The notes under the pieces were generated by a model. It was not told where the DNA came from. It searched no databases and saw only the letters and a list, made by a program, of their open reading frames with translations. From Thamnidium elegans (lineage: Eukaryota; Mucoromycota; Mucoromycetes; Mucorales; Mucoraceae), in contig JAIXMG010000025.1 in the NCBI GenBank assembly GCA_025201345.1, forward strand, positions 248,001 to 312,000: 64,000 bases of DNA. The letters are read 5' to 3'. A program made the translations under genes and the position numbers. How positions within the stretch are numbered: position 1 is the first letter of the stretch; the number at the start of each line of letters is the position of its first letter. Shown here one piece after another: positions 1-13,260 of this stretch.

Positions 1-1
1 T

Positions 2-3000
2 ATATTTGATTTAGAGTCTGCTCGGCCCTGGACTGAGGAAAGCGACGACCTGTTTTTTTCTAGAAGAAGAAGAGGCCTAGTATCTTGGATTATCCCTACC
101 GGGTCACCCATTTATTACGAGTTTGAGGGTAGAATATATATCATTTATTACTCAATTCATCATTTAACAGAGATAATTAGGATTCTATCTAAAATTGAGA
201 GACAGCATAAACAAAGGAAAGGTGCATAATAAAGACGACGGTTCAGGTCGCATGGATAAAGTGCGTCAAGAAGGTGAAATGTTAAGACACTCGCTAGTTT
301 TATTTCAAGATTTTCAAGCGAAAAAAATGGCCAACATAAAGAAAAAAATAGAGGAGACTCGAGCTTCTTTACCGATAACTCCTTTCGCCAATGCAATTGT
401 ACAAACACTGCTCAAAAATCGAATTCTACTAATCGCAGGAGATACTGGTTGTGGTAAAAGTACACAGGGTATGTATTGTATATTAGACCAATTCAATAAT
501 GGTATAAACTAACTGATTTACAGTGCCTCAGATATTAATGAAGGCAGGATTCAATAAAATTGCATGTACTCAACCACGTCGTATTGCATGTTCTTCTCTT
601 GCGAGACGTGTCAGGTATTATTTGTGATCTATATAAAATGCCTTTTAGGCTAAACATTTTAGGATTTGAATTATAATTTAGTTACGAAACCTTAAACGAA
701 TATGGCTCGCAGGTTGCTTATCAAGTTAGATTTGAAGGTAACAAGACTAACAGAACTCGTGTTTTATTTTTAACGGAGGGGTTACTTCTACGACAGTATG
801 CCGCGGACAATATGCTGTCAATGTACGACGTGATAGTGGTAGACGAAGTTCACGAGCGCCATATGATGGGTTAGTATACTTTTTTTTTTTTAATTTTTTT
901 TTAATGGACATTATTAACCGATATATTTATATTTTAGGCGACTTTCTGTTAGCGCTATTAAAAAAGACATTAGCCCAAAGAAAAGATCTTTATGTAGTAC
1001 TGATGAGCGCTACAATTAATGCAGAGCTCTTTGCGCAATATTTCAATGCGCCAACTCTGATTGTACGTATAATTTACAAAATATAAATACTTGACTTTTG
1101 CTAAATTCCTAAATTCGATAGGTACCTGGTAAAATGTATAGCGTGAAAACACATTATTGGTCTCAAGGAGATGATGACAAAAACTTGGTTGATGAAGCAG
1201 CATATCAAAAACGACAGTCTGAGACTGTTAAGGTATTAACGAATGTATACTATAGGCTTTGAAAATTCATTAAGCAATATTTAATTAGAAATCAATACCT
1301 AGTCGTTCACAGCCTGTCAATGCAGGTTTGTATATATATATATATAATTTGTGCAATCTAACTACCACTGACTTCCGTAACAATAGCACCGTATATCAAA
1401 GTACTAGATTACATAGACCAGTCTGTTCCATTAGATGAACGGGGAGATTTACTTATATTTATGTCCGGAATTAATGAGGTAAATCTTAAGAAATATTTAT
1501 CTACACGGTATATACTTAATGGAATCCTTTTATTTAGATATGTAGTTTAGCTGAAGAATTGACGATTTACGCTCTAGAATCAAAGTAATATATCAAATAA
1601 TATTTAAGTATATAAAATGATATTCTAATTCCTTTGTTTTAGAAAATGGATTATCCTTACGTTACACTCGTCACTTGCGGTAGAAGATCAAGAAAAAGTG
1701 TTTGATTCACCCCCAGAAGGATTCCGGAAATGTATCATTAGTTCTAATATGTAAGTCAATAATAAGCTTCTGTTTTCTTTTTGTATATATCTAACACCTT
1801 AATTACAAAAGCGCTGAAACTAGTCTTACTATCGATGGTATTCGTTTCATAGTAGATTCCGGAAAAGTGAAAGAAATGAACCATGATCCTGCATCTAAAA
1901 TGAGCCGCCTTTCAGAATTTTGGATATCCAAAGCTAGCGCGAAACAAAGAGCTGGTCGTGCGGGGCGTACTGGACCAGGGGAATGCTTCAGACTTTATTC
2001 AGAAAATGAATTTAATCATTTTCATGATTTTGCTATCCCAGAAATCCAACGTGCCCCACTCGAGCCTCTTTTGCTTCAAATAAAATCTCTAGAGCTAGGA
2101 AATCCACGCCAGTTTGATTACATAGAGGTAGATGGCGTTATCACTCATTTTTATTTTTGTGTAAATATACTAACGTATTATTTTTAAGATGCCTTCTATG
2201 GATTTTATTAATGCATCTATGGATTTTTTACATAATCTTGGTGCGATTGATAAGAATGAGAATTTGTTAGGATTAGGATTTGTTCTGGCCGAACTTCCTG
2301 TAGATTCAGTGGTTGGGAAAATGCTAATTATGGGAGTTGTAAGTTACAAAACTGTATTGTATATATGAAGTATTGAGTATTTCTGCAGGTATTTAATATC
2401 GTGGACCCAACTATTACTATCGCAGCTGGAATGAGTGTCCAGTCTCCTTTCACTCGCGTTACCCATAGTACTAATCCTGAAGTATTGAAGGTAAATAGTT
2501 TTATATGATATAATGTTATACGAATATAATCTGATCCATTCTCATACAGAATCGTAGTCAATTCGATTCAAAACATGGTGATCCTTTCACCCTATTAAAC
2601 GTATGGAAAAGCTGGCTTATGGTTAAAGGCGATAAGAAGGTTATAATACACTTTTTATAGTTTTATGAATATCCTAATATTATGTATTATGTATAGAATT
2701 CATCTCGAAAATGGTGTAGGGAAAACGGAGTAGAAGAGCAGAGACTGTACGAGGTTAGTATATCAGTTACCAGTCATATTAAATATAAGCCAATAATCGC
2801 ATTTCGTACAAATAGATTGCGAAGATGAAAAGACAGTTCGAAAAAGTGCTAAACGATTTCCAGCCGGGATTATTACAGTCATTGCTAGCGACTAATACTG
2901 ACGATGATAATAGAAACTCGCAGGTAAGCCTTATTCAACCAAATTCGATTAATAGGTACTTTATTTACTTACAATATACGTATAGGATGACAATAGAAAT

Positions 3001-4814
3001 AAATATGCCGCCAGAGAAAAGCTTAGACGAGAAAGATATGATCAGAAATCCAAGAAAAGAAAACGGGTTTTGGAAATAGTAGACTACTCCAGAAACGATG
3101 ATCCTGGATGTAAGTTTATTCATTGTATTAAACTCTGGCCTTGCCTATTAAAATAAAACTTTAGTAGATAAGGAATCAGAAAATGAGGATATCCGCCATC
3201 TCGAATTTTCTTTAATGAATAACATGAAATCATTACAATCTAGAGCAACTTCTCTTTCCGATAAAGATATAGAACTAGTCAAGCTTGTAATATGCTCTTC
3301 ACTTTATCCGCAACTGGCTATTGGCGATGAACATAATGCTTATAGAAAAAGCAACGAAATTATGTTTAATACTCCAGGTAAAGCCTATACTATCATTATT
3401 TATATTTTATTTCGAAGTGCACTAAAATTTCAGTAGCGAAAAACTTCTTATCTCTTCATCCCAGTAGTGTCGTCGCATCAAATCCTGAATGGGTACAGGG
3501 TCTAGAGGATCATATTCGGAAAGGTAAGTCTATATAAATTTTTTAAGTGATATACATGTTGTTAACCAATCGTAAATAGACGATAGGACTGTAGAAGAAG
3601 CATTATATCATCAACTTTTATGCTATTTACAACTTTTAGAAACTAGTAAACCGTATATTGTTAATGTTACTAGAGTGCCTGGTAATATCGAACTGCTTAC
3701 TATCTTCATTAACTAAACTCTCTAATAATATTGCATTTAGGTATCCACGTTTTACTCTTATTCGGGAAAATAAGTAAGTGGCACTGTTCGGTACTACTGG
3801 AAAGATAAAAAAAAAAAAAAAAATACTTAAACATCCTTTAAAGTTGATACAAATATAGATTGTAGTGTTTTAATCATAGACTCGTATTACATGATCAGGT
3901 TTCGAACCACCCAAGTCGCAGAATACGTACTCTACTTGGCGTATAAACTACGTAGCACTTGGAATAAGTTACTAAATCTTCGTATCAGTCGTGGTGTAGG
4001 CAAGGTAGAGAAAAATGTATACAGTCAAGGTGGTATATACTAATTTAATCGATGTAAACTTAGTCTGTTGGGGACCCTTTAGAGGATTTTATTATCAGCC
4101 CTTCCACAAAATTAAGTCTCCCACTTACAATTCAACAAATCTTGGATGATCAAGCTGAAGAAATAAACCATAAAGGGCCGATTGACATGTGGACATTTCA
4201 GGCCGAAGAAAAATATCAATCCCAAATGCAATCTTTAATTAGTAATGTTTGCTTCTTGTATATAATATCTTATCATTAACTATTTCTATTAGAAAAACTT
4301 GCTGAGTTCATGGAAACTTCTATTTCGGCCGAGTTGAGGGCCGCTAAAGCATCTGAGTTACTGAAAATGGTACTTATTTCTTGATTAGAAACTCGATTTT
4401 TTTATACTAACATTTTTATGAAATTACATAGTATCCAAAGTATATCGCCAATAGTAAGACGGAAAACGAGGAAAATTTTCCGAGAGAATGGAAACCGAAA
4501 GAAGGTATGCGTATTTTTTTTTTTTTACTAAAACTTAAAAACTGGTTGACTCAATCCCTTATTTATATTGTACTTTTAAAGTTATTCGGTCTGGTATACA
4601 AATAACATCTAGTATATACTATAACAGCTTGGATACTCCATCTTGTGCATCAAGTATTCCTGAGGCAGCAGATAGTATACCTTCTAATATTCCGGCCTAT
4701 TGGTATTGTCAAAATTGCCGAAAAACATTTTCTTTCAGAAAAGAACAAGCCTTAGAGCATACATACGAAAATTGTACAGACGATAGAACCGTAACTACTA
4801 CACTAACTGTTTAA
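2..4814 (+). CDS. DHX34: DHX34-type DEAH-box RNA helicase (5' partial, multi-exon)
   Basis: Multi-exon ATP-dependent RNA helicase of the DEAH/RHA group. In order it shows Walker A ([10 protein letters not shown], around 440-470), motif II as DEVHERH (around 842), motif III SATIN (around 1007), the [12 protein letters not shown] segment (around 1740-1835), and motif [12 protein letters not shown] (around 1945). The DEVH spelling, the region before Walker A ([13 protein letters not shown]) and a C-terminal C2H2-like finger (YWYCQNC, then H and C about 20 residues on, 4700-4775) match DHX34, a helicase linked to nonsense-mediated decay in animals. An open frame from base 2 joins in frame to the next exon across a GT-AG intron at 129-180, so the gene probably starts upstream of the window; the first ATG inside it is at 252. 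At least fifteen short introns interrupt it. The stop is TAA at 4812-4814. It converges on the kelch gene with a gap of about 70 bp. Confidence 0.88.
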
Positions 4815-4885
4815 CACTGGCTTAAAAAATATTTAAGAGTCTTATTAATTATTAAAAATAAATTGATGGTTATATCTCATGGTTT

Positions 4886-7800
4886 TTATTTTCTTTCTAT
4901 TTCATGTTCTTCATCATATACCTCTAGAGGTGCTTGAGAAGCTAGATTAGTTTGATATGTTCCTCGTGGTTGCATTTGAAATAGTCTATTCTGATCATCT
5001 GAGCGGCTATCAAACTCTTGACTTAAAGCATCGTTTTGAAGAACAGAGTCAGTATCTTTATTCTTATCAATTCCAAGGCTACTTCGTCGTTTTTCTTTGT
5101 GGCCTCGTTTAACAGCATCATCCAAAGACTTGAAAACTTCAGCATTCAGGTAATACGATTTTAGTAAAAGCTCCATAATTTGTAAACGTTCTTCCATATG
5201 ATGCATTCGGTTTTCTTGCTCTGCTATCCCTTCTACAGCTGAAGGAACATCAGGCTCTGCTGGTATGTAAGTATTGCTACTGTTACTGAAATAAGAATAC
5301 CCATTTGCGTTATTTAATCTAGTACTAACAGGATTGATAAGTGGTACAGGTGTTCCTTTCGTGTTGAAATAGTTTGCGAGCCTATCAGTAAGTTTAATTT
5401 TCAGACTGCCAAACGACCATCTATGGACAATTCCCCAAGGCGATTGTGGACGGAATCCAAAAAGAATTGTTTGTACGGCTATAAACAAGCCTAGTACACC
5501 ACCAGCCTGGGCAAATGCATTGAGAAGAGTAAATACTTTTTGGTCTTTACTAGTTTTCAAAACGAAGGCATCTGGCTGTACAACAAGTTGGGAAATAGGT
5601 TTAATAGCATATTCATCCGAGAAAGGCATGTTATTTATATTTTGAGGAGCGTCTTTGTAGGAAGTTTTGACATCCATCGAGTCGTCATAACTAGAGGAAA
5701 ACCCAATATAATTCCAGCCATCGTTCTTTCTCATGGTTTTAATAGTTGTTAACGTATACGATGCAGCGGATCGTACACCTTGTCTTAATAAAATAGTTTG
5801 TATTGAGTTGGATGATTTCTCTTGCGCTAGCCATCGTGAATAATCTTCGTCGGATATCTTAGTCTCGTTATTCAGCCCTTGAGCTTTCACGTTAGGATTA
5901 CGGCCGGGGGGATAAAAATCGATATATATTACTCCCAAGTCGATATTTCCAAATTCAAGAGGTTCCGCAAAAAATGAGAATTGCACTTTAGTACCCGTGG
6001 AATCGGTATAACCTTGATTGTCATTTATAATACGAAAGTCTTGTTCGGGATAGAACATTGTGCATGATACATCTCCGAAGAAGTCCAAATAAACTGGAGC
6101 CTGTTTATTATTGTCTAGGGTTTTCATCCTATCTGAGCAGTCAGTGCCATTTCTAAAAGCGCAAGAAACCAAAGGCAAGAAATTAGCATCGCTAAAACCA
6201 TCAAAACAAAATCGAATATCTATCCACAGGTTTACAAATTTAGATTTCATGATAGACAGGTTATAAATTTCACTTACCTGGCATAAGAACTTCGCTAGTT
6301 TCCTCGGTTATATATTGAGGAATAATAGGGCTTTCGATTGATCTATATATAACGTAAACAACGAATGATAAAAATAAAACTAGTAAAATAAAGCGTACAA
6401 GCAATCTGGTTGTTTCAGCCCATAAAGGTTCCCCAGACCTGATATAAAATAGAATACTGTTAGTCCTCGTATGTAGTCTTTTATATATACGCTACCTTGG
6501 ATTCCATATTAAATCTTGCTGTATATACTTTGCGATGTCTTTAGTGGCTGGAACATATCTCCATAATAAAAAGAAGATGATAACAATGAATAATAAAACA
6601 CCAATCACAATACCAGCGATAGCACCACCGGAAAGTCCTTTATTATTACTGGGATTGTCAAATACATCATAATTGGTAAACCATTGTAAATTACTGGATT
6701 CAATAGATTCTCCTAGGCTGGGAACATTATTTAGGACAGATACCGATGTTGAAATAAAGTTAAACGCTAGTCCTATTGTTATACCAAATACCAGTCAAAT
6801 ATACAGTTCGCATCTAATTTATTTAGTAAATAGCTTTTTTTTACCTGTCGAAATGAAGATTTTATTTTGACCAAATACAGTCATTCTAGATGATATTGAA
6901 GGCATTGGACTCACTCCCGTAACTTTAAGCGATATCCAGGACCAAGTATTCGTATCAAGTATCACTAGGTCATTATATACTGAGCCAGCGAATAAATTCT
7001 TTAAATTTATGTCATCTTGTCCTAAATGGTAGATATACTGATTAGAATACACACGTTCCTTACATAAAACTCTCTTTTACCACCAAAATAATATATTGTA
7101 GTCTTATCGGGACCTATTTTTATAACTTAGTAGTACTCTAAAAACTATTTTTTTTTTTTTTTACTTCTAATTGTTACCCAGAGTGCTGGAAGCGAGTGTT
7201 CTAGGATTAGGAGCTATACCATTGATAGGCTGTATTATAATCTCGTTTATATTGGTATCGAATAATAGCACTTGGCTAGAATTATAAAGGCTGCCATCGC
7301 TGTAAGCACCAAACGCTAATACTACTACTCCGTTGCTTTAGACAAAATGTAATCTTTAGAAAAAAAATCGTTCTAACTTCGAGAGTTAAATACCTACGGC
7401 AACATATCTGCAGAACCTCCCAGCCAAGAAAAATTTAAAGAAGGATGGGCTATAGATAAATCGACTACTGAAGTTTGGTTGATAAGATCATAGCGTATAA
7501 TACCCACAGGGGTGTTAATGTCGTCCTTTGATCCTCCAAGGAGATACAGCGCATCACTTCCAGGTGACATAACAGAGGTAAAATACTTTCTGTATAACGG
7601 AAACAGACTGGCATTTAATGAAGCGCTCGTAAAGTGCCATTTCATATCAACAGTGTCAAAAGAATCGATAACTAATCTATATATACTCTCTTCAACGCCA
7701 TTGCTTGTAGACGTATCAGCTATATTAATACCCATCACGACTATTGTTTTATTGTCGGAACGTAAAAAACCTTGACAAAGAGTACCTATAGGGTCTTCCG

Positions 7801-8062
7801 GTCCGCTGGGTTCATGTATATGCTCTTGAAGGGTTCCATTCGAAGTGAAGTTGAAAACTATTACACTTTCCAAAGGGACAAGCTCCCCTGTTTCGTCCTT
7901 ATACCCCCCACCCAAACTATAAATATTTTCTCCTACAGTAACTAAAGCATTATCAAAAATTGACGTTACGACCATACCACCATTTTTAGGATCCCCATAA
8001 TACGCAAAAGAAAAGTTCGCCAAATAATTTAGCACTAATAGAATAGGAAATATTTTATACAT
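4886..8062 (-). CDS. Kelch-repeat membrane protein with signal peptide and C-terminal cytoplasmic tail
   Basis: One gene of at least seven exons. Exon 1 (8062-7394) starts with a signal peptide (MYKIFPILLVLNYLANFSFA), followed by kelch-type beta-propeller repeats (NIYSLGGG, ALYLLGG, VVVLAFGAYSDGS, IYYFGGQDD, VYNDLVILDTNTWSW). A Gly-rich spacer and a transmembrane helix follow (GAIAGIVIGVLLFIVIIFFL, around 6630-6570), then a second hydrophobic helix (around 6400-6340) and a long last exon (from about 6230) with a third helix near 5520 and a coiled-coil-like C-terminus. Splices were checked in frame: donors GTAGGT, GTAACA, GTAAAA, GTAGCG and GTAAGT with AG acceptors. Kelch plus TM proteins of this layout are common in Mucoromycota; the function is not known, and a cell-surface or ER sensor/adhesion role is only a guess. 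A truncated copy lies at 14.9-15.5 kb. Confidence 0.8.
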
Positions 8063-8716
8063 GAAAATATTTAGAAAAAGAACGTAAATTTCATTTACTT
8101 AACAATAAACGCTCTATTTATAAAGTTTTTAGAAACAAAAACTATAGTAACTGAATACGGCTTAGACGTACATCATCACAAATAGGCGAAGTTACTCGGA
8201 GGCATGTAATGATGCTAAGATTGTATCTTTACAGGGAATAATCGGCTTAGTCGGCTAAGACCCTGTTACCAAATAGTGCAACATTATTTTTTATAAAAAT
8301 AGTACAAATAAGTAAAAAAAAAAAAAGAAAAAAAAAAAGAAGATATCTTCGTATGTAAGACTTAACATTTTATTGTCACTTGCAGTATTTGCGTACAAAC
8401 ATGTTAAGCCGCATCTTAAACTGACTTGCGTTTCACAGTTTTTACATTACATGTGACCAAATGAAATAACAAATATTTCCATTTTTCCAAATCTAGAAAT
8501 TAATGGCGTTTTTCAATTCAAGAGGAAACAATAACAACAAAATCATATCGATATGCTATTTTACTCGTTTACCAATATTATTTATACAGAAACCCAACTC
8601 TCAGAAACGTTACTAAAAGTTAACAGATACCGAAGTACCAGTTATACGTGTCAGTTTTATTTTGTATCATGTTAGTCTCAGTATAGTCAAATCGAATAAA
8701 CAAATTCAGAACAGCC

Positions 8717-8748
<32 letters not shown>

Positions 8749-10099
8749 AATACCTTAATTTTTAATTCGTACATATCCAAGAACGTGTAATTTTTTTTTG
8801 TTATAAATAAAGAAAAAAAAAAAAAGCTGTAGAGTCGATTTACCGAGATTGGTATGCTTTTTTGTTCCCTTTTGACGTTTATAAAAGTAATATAGTATAC
8901 GAATCATCTAAAAAAATATTCTACTTTTTTTCAGGTACATTACTTTCTTCGTATTATCCGACTTATAATTAATGGTGTAATGACAATTAGAATTCTTTAT
9001 TTTTTAAGTTGGGTTTAATATATTTTATTTTTATTTTGTTTCGACCTCTTAAAATAAGAAGAGGGGATAGGTTATATAAAATATGAAAAAAAGAGGCCCG
9101 GTACAAGCTAAAGACGTTTATACTGTACTAGTAGCATACAACAAAAAAGCTCGGATGCATTTAATCCGTGTAACTCTTGCTGGAAAAAAAAAAGACACTG
9201 GTACCGGTGTTGATATTGATATTATTATATATGTCCAAGACTGCTCTATATAGCTTGCCTTCTCTACTATAGACTCTCTGGTGGTGCAGTGTCTTTTGAC
9301 CCATTCTTTGTATATGATTCTCGTGTTAAGTTAACATAGGCGTGCGTATGGCTGTGTGGCGTGTATAAATTCACATAAAGCATACCGGACCGTCTATTTA
9401 ATCAATCATAATCATATAAAGCACGTGAATTCATACACATTTTATCTTAAAATAAAACCATCCCCCTTTTTAATTGCTTAGTTGATTAACTAATGGTCTT
9501 GACGAAGAAACGTATTTTAATTTGTGTGCAAACTAAACAAAGCATGCAAAAAATGGGAAAGTAGTACATATTGATACAACTCGGGAAAATTATGTTTAAG
9601 TGTAGATTTTGGGAAAGATATTATTATAAAACACGAAGTCAATAATAATAAAATAGTAGTTTTAAGTGAGCACCAGACTATATAGTTGTCAACTTAGTTA
9701 TGTAGTTTATTTATTAGTTTATTCGAAATGGTATTAGACGTCTTGTCTTCACTAAGGGACTATCAAGCGATGTTATTTAAAACAAGGGGATAATCAAACA
9801 AAATGATAGAGAGAGGGTAATACAATAAAATCGTATAAAGTAAAGTTTATTTAAAATAATAGTTTTGGACCGTTCGAATAGTATATCAGCAATGAATCTT
9901 TAGAAAGGTAACTAGGAAATGTAATTGAATACAGATGGTAGCTATACAGTGAAAGATAAGAAAGGGATATAGAAAAACAAACAAGTGAACACTAAGATAT
10001 TTTACGTCTACGTTCCTTTTTATTAAAGAAAGAAAAAAAGAACGGTATTTATACTTTTGTTAGAAGTTGGTGTTACCCTAGACATAATTTGGGTGTAAC
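8063..10099. other. Gene-poor AT-rich spacer
   Basis: No convincing gene. The first 200 bp upstream of the kelch ATG are duplicated upstream of its pseudogene copy near 15.5-15.7 kb, so they are probably the kelch promoter. The rest holds homopolymer runs (a T run of about 24 nt near 8719-8742) and no ORF or RNA gene that I can support. Confidence 0.6.
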
Positions 10100-10295
10100 A
10101 TAATGATTAAAATCACCTATTTATTCTATTTTTTTTTTTTCCTTTCCTTTTTTTTCAATAATGAATTTATATACAAGCAAGTACCTTTTATTTTATCAAA
10201 TGGCTAAATATTTCCTTATGATATGGTGGTATCGATACAGGAATTTCGTTAAATTGGCACTGATGGTGTAAATGGTGATGTACGAAGAATTAACC
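10100..10295 (-). mobile_element. Partial copy of the 8-bp-TSD TIR element
   Basis: The last 45 bp (10251-10295) match in reverse complement the left terminal inverted repeat of the complete element at 50092-50561 (accession-free comparison within this window), including the shared core GTGTAAATGGTG. The homology continues inward through the segment containing AAAATCACCTATTTATT. No opposite terminus was found, so this copy is truncated. The end lies 14 bp before the ATG-like start of the pseudogene at 10310. Confidence 0.65.
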
Positions 10296-10309
10296 TTTTT
10301 TTTTCAACA

Positions 10310-11280
10310 TGGATTCCTCTGGAGTGAATGGTAAAAAAACAGCTTTAAAGAAGGAATGCATACTCAGACTACTCTCTCTTAGCACTGAAGGAATATATTA
10401 CTGGTATCAAAAGAGCTCGGTTCTCTTCTTTTGTGTCAAAGAACAAAAAGAGAATACCTGAATGGTTCATAAAAATAAATGACACTTCTGCTCATGGCTT
10501 GCATGATGCTTGGGCTCAATAATATGACACTATACACATGAAAATGAAAAATACAGAGAAAAGGTAAAACTGTTGAAGTATAAACGCATAAATGGACTCT
10601 CATGTTTGCTTTAGGCCTCCACGCACGAAACTCTGTAACGCTGCTCTTTGGAATGACATCTTCGAGAACTTAAACGACGAGTATGTGCCTAATATGTTTC
10701 CCATTCATCTTATTAATCTTCGAACATAGAAAAATGCAATTGACACATTTCATGAAGAAGCAATCAGTACACTAACGACAGCTACACGCCCTGCAGCACG
10801 TGAAGTGCGCCAGTTGATCGACCCAGTTACCCTCAACGAAGAATCCACTCAAGATACAATTGATAGCCGACATGACGCTGAGAATGACGCTCGTCTGCAT
10901 TTGGACTCATCATCTGAAGAACTCTCACCTACAAGCGACAGTTAGCCATCATCACAATTGGCCTTACAGTTACGAGCGCCTGGTCATGATCGTTCCAAGT
11001 TGACAACGTCGACATCTCAGGGAAATTTTATCAAATGCAGCAATATGCCTTTGATTTTGTCATTTCCAACAACTTGACACTGGAATCTGACGTACACCTA
11101 ATCCTCTCATGGAATTCAATTCTCCTCCTTCAAAACAACAGCCGCCTCCACAAAGCAATGGTGCCATTTTTCGGAAACAAGTTCTATACCTGAATCCGTG
11201 AACACAACCTTGAAAATATCTCTGTGCAACCGTTGAAAAATTTAATGAGGAAGCGCTGAATTCCTCCAATCTGACTGTAT
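10310..11280 (+). pseudogene. Decayed member of an unknown, probably mucoralean multicopy gene family
   Basis: Protein-like stretches occur in all three frames and need frameshifts or stops to be joined. They begin at ATG 10310 (MDSSGVNGKKTALKKEC), continue with KNKKRIPEWFIKINDTSAHG around 10440-10500, then PPRTKLCNAALWNDIFENLN (10617-10677), then the stretch starting TTATRPAAREVRQLIDP (10778-10945, ending in TAG), and finally YAFDFVISNNLTLESDVHLI (11042-11105). Two plausible short introns remain recognisable (10565-10615 and 10680-10730, GT-AG). The last segment resembles hypothetical proteins that I recall as repeated in Mucorales genomes; no function can be given. In-frame stops after DAWAQ, TSDS and NKFYT show that it is dead. 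Confidence 0.55.
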
Positions 11281-11573
11281 ATACAGCATATTTTTTTGTA
11301 CAATAACTCGGACGAGCTCAAGAACTATTTATAATGTTATAATCCATCATTTTTCGTCTGTCATCCATTTTAAACACTCGTTTTACATGAATGTTTAGGC
11401 ATCACTTCTAAAAAAGATCATTGAAATAAAGTAGAATTGAAAGTCTGGAAACTATTCTTTTGCCCAGATTTTATAGTAAAAGTTAGTCATTAGGAAGATG
11501 TCTTTAATATCAAACATTGAAAATTGTTCATTCTATATTTTTCTACTTTTTTTATAATTATTAAAGAGTAATA

Positions 11574-12160
11574 GGGTCAACCCTTTTGTTTTTCGGATTT
11601 TTTCGCGATTACTCCGGATCAAATTTATCTATTTTTATAGAAAAAATAATACTCTTTCAGGCACTTCTAACGCATTTAAAATCATATTATTACTAAAAAT
11701 AATGAGCGAGCAATTACTGTTTAAAGGCCTTTTTTTACTTGACGCTTTAGCTAAGCGGACGTTAAGCTGGCGTTTTATTAAAAGCGTATTTACTCTCTCA
11801 GTTTTGGATGTAGCACTTTTATTTATAAATGAATAAAGATGAACTATTAAAGATATTTAACCTTTGTTATATTTAATAATAGTAGTAGCAAACTGAATTT
11901 GATGTAATCACGAAAATAAAGCAAATTGGTGAGCGCACGTGATAAAAAAAAGTAAGGTTTTTTTGCCCAAAAAAAAGTAATTTTTAAACAGTGATCACTC
12001 ATTCAATTTTTTTATTAGAAATATAAATTAAGATGGATTAGGAGCGTATAAAAAAGTACTTTATTGTTAACATTTTGTCCATATCAAAAGGTAAACTGGA
12101 TCCAGAGAAATCGCAAAACATCCGTGATTTTTGGCCAAAAAAAACAAAAAGGGTTGACCC
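11574..12160. mobile_element. Foldback-type element with long imperfect terminal inverted repeats
   Basis: The left end GGGTCAACCCTTTTGTTTTT is mirrored at the right end (GGGTTGACCC at 12151-12160). Imperfect inverted homology runs inward about 230 bp on both sides: for example TTTAAACAGT..CACTCATT near 11980 pairs with the complement of the segment around 11700-11730. The unpaired centre is about 110 bp. No coding capacity was found; the ORFs inside (12064-12309 both strands) are by-products of the arms. No target-site duplication could be recognised, so the family is undefined; a non-autonomous TIR (foldback/MITE) element is the likeliest reading. Confidence 0.6.
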
Positions 12161-12945
12161 CCAAAAATGAAAAACCAAAAAAGTACATTTTTAATTTTTT
12201 TTTATCAAAGATATATTTAAAACAACTATTTTGTATTATACAACTTGGGTCCAAAAAGCTTTTTCTGTTTTTTAATAAATTAAGAACCATTATTTGTTAT
12301 AGTTGGTAAAATTAGCAGTGATTTCTTATGTGAGCGATGTTTTAAACTGCGGTATCTCAGTGAGCTTTTTTTTAGCAATAACAATTGGTCTTGTCTCTTT
12401 GGAGTGTTTTATTGTTACTACGTTTTTATAAATGACTTGGATAATATGGCACATTTCGTTGCTACATGCTCAATGTCAAAAGAAAAAACAAAATACATAA
12501 ATAAAATAAAAATACATGTTGCAAGTGGTGAATAAGATTAAGAAAAGAAAAGGAAAGTAAAAGTAAAAGAAGGAAAGATATTTGCATTTGTTTGAGTTTA
12601 AAAATAGGGGTCGCTGTGGTACAAAGAAAATGCAACTGTCAATTACAGAGTATAATAATAAAAAGATAATTAAAAGAATATAAACTATAAGGCCGTACCC
12701 GAGAGAAGTACACTTTATAATTTTTTATTAAATAAAAGATAATATAATGAGAAGATCCAGCACCTCATTTACATGTACGCATTGCATAAATATAACTGTC
12801 AAGTATTATGCCAAATGTTAAACCAAATAAGCCAAACATATTATATTCTACTGTAAAAATAACAGTAAGTTTTATTAATAATGTTGCGGATAGGTTATTA
12901 AAAGGAAAAAAAAAACATTAAGGTAATGTTTACATTTAATGAGAA
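12161..12945. other. AT-rich spacer without recognisable genes
   Basis: No ORF with protein-like composition, no RNA gene and no clear repeat was seen. Confidence 0.5.
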
Positions 12946-12949
12946 TTAG

Positions 12950-13110
12950 GGCAGACATTATCTTTCTCTTTTTAAGAAGCCTTCTCTTTTTTATAATGCC
13001 TTCTCTCTTTTTTTTTATGATGCATTCTCTTTTTTTAAGACATTCTTTTTTAAAACGCTTTCTCATTCTCTTTTTAGGACACTCATTTTTAAAGACACTC
13101 ATTTTTATTT
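12950..13110. repeat. Degenerate polypyrimidine tandem repeat
   Basis: Imperfect units of about 20-25 nt built from TTCTCTTTTTT plus a short variable spacer (AAGCC, ATAATGCC, ATGATGCA, AAGACA). The ORFs read through it on either strand are Phe/Leu or Lys/Arg low complexity and are not genes. Confidence 0.6.
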
Positions 13111-13260
13111 ATAGCTTTTTTTTCCGGGTGGGGGGTTTGGCCCTTTGGGTTGGGTTGCTAAATAAGAAAAAGTTAGAAATCAACTCTTTTTTATTTGCAG
13201 CAGAATGTTTTTATGATACTTTCCTTCTCTCCTCGTATCACTCCAACTTTCTACCAGCCA

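Noticed and set aside
195..512. Start of the helicase gene at 195
   Set aside because: Base 195 is TTG, and an upstream exon (2-128) joins in frame across a GT-AG intron, so the real start is further upstream.
3885..3925. TTCGAACC box resembling a tRNA T-loop
   Set aside because: It lies in helicase coding sequence and no cloverleaf arms can be formed around it.
12064..12309. Overlapping ORFs on both strands in the foldback element
   Set aside because: Lys/Phe/Leu-rich translations arise from the AT-rich inverted arm; no protein family.
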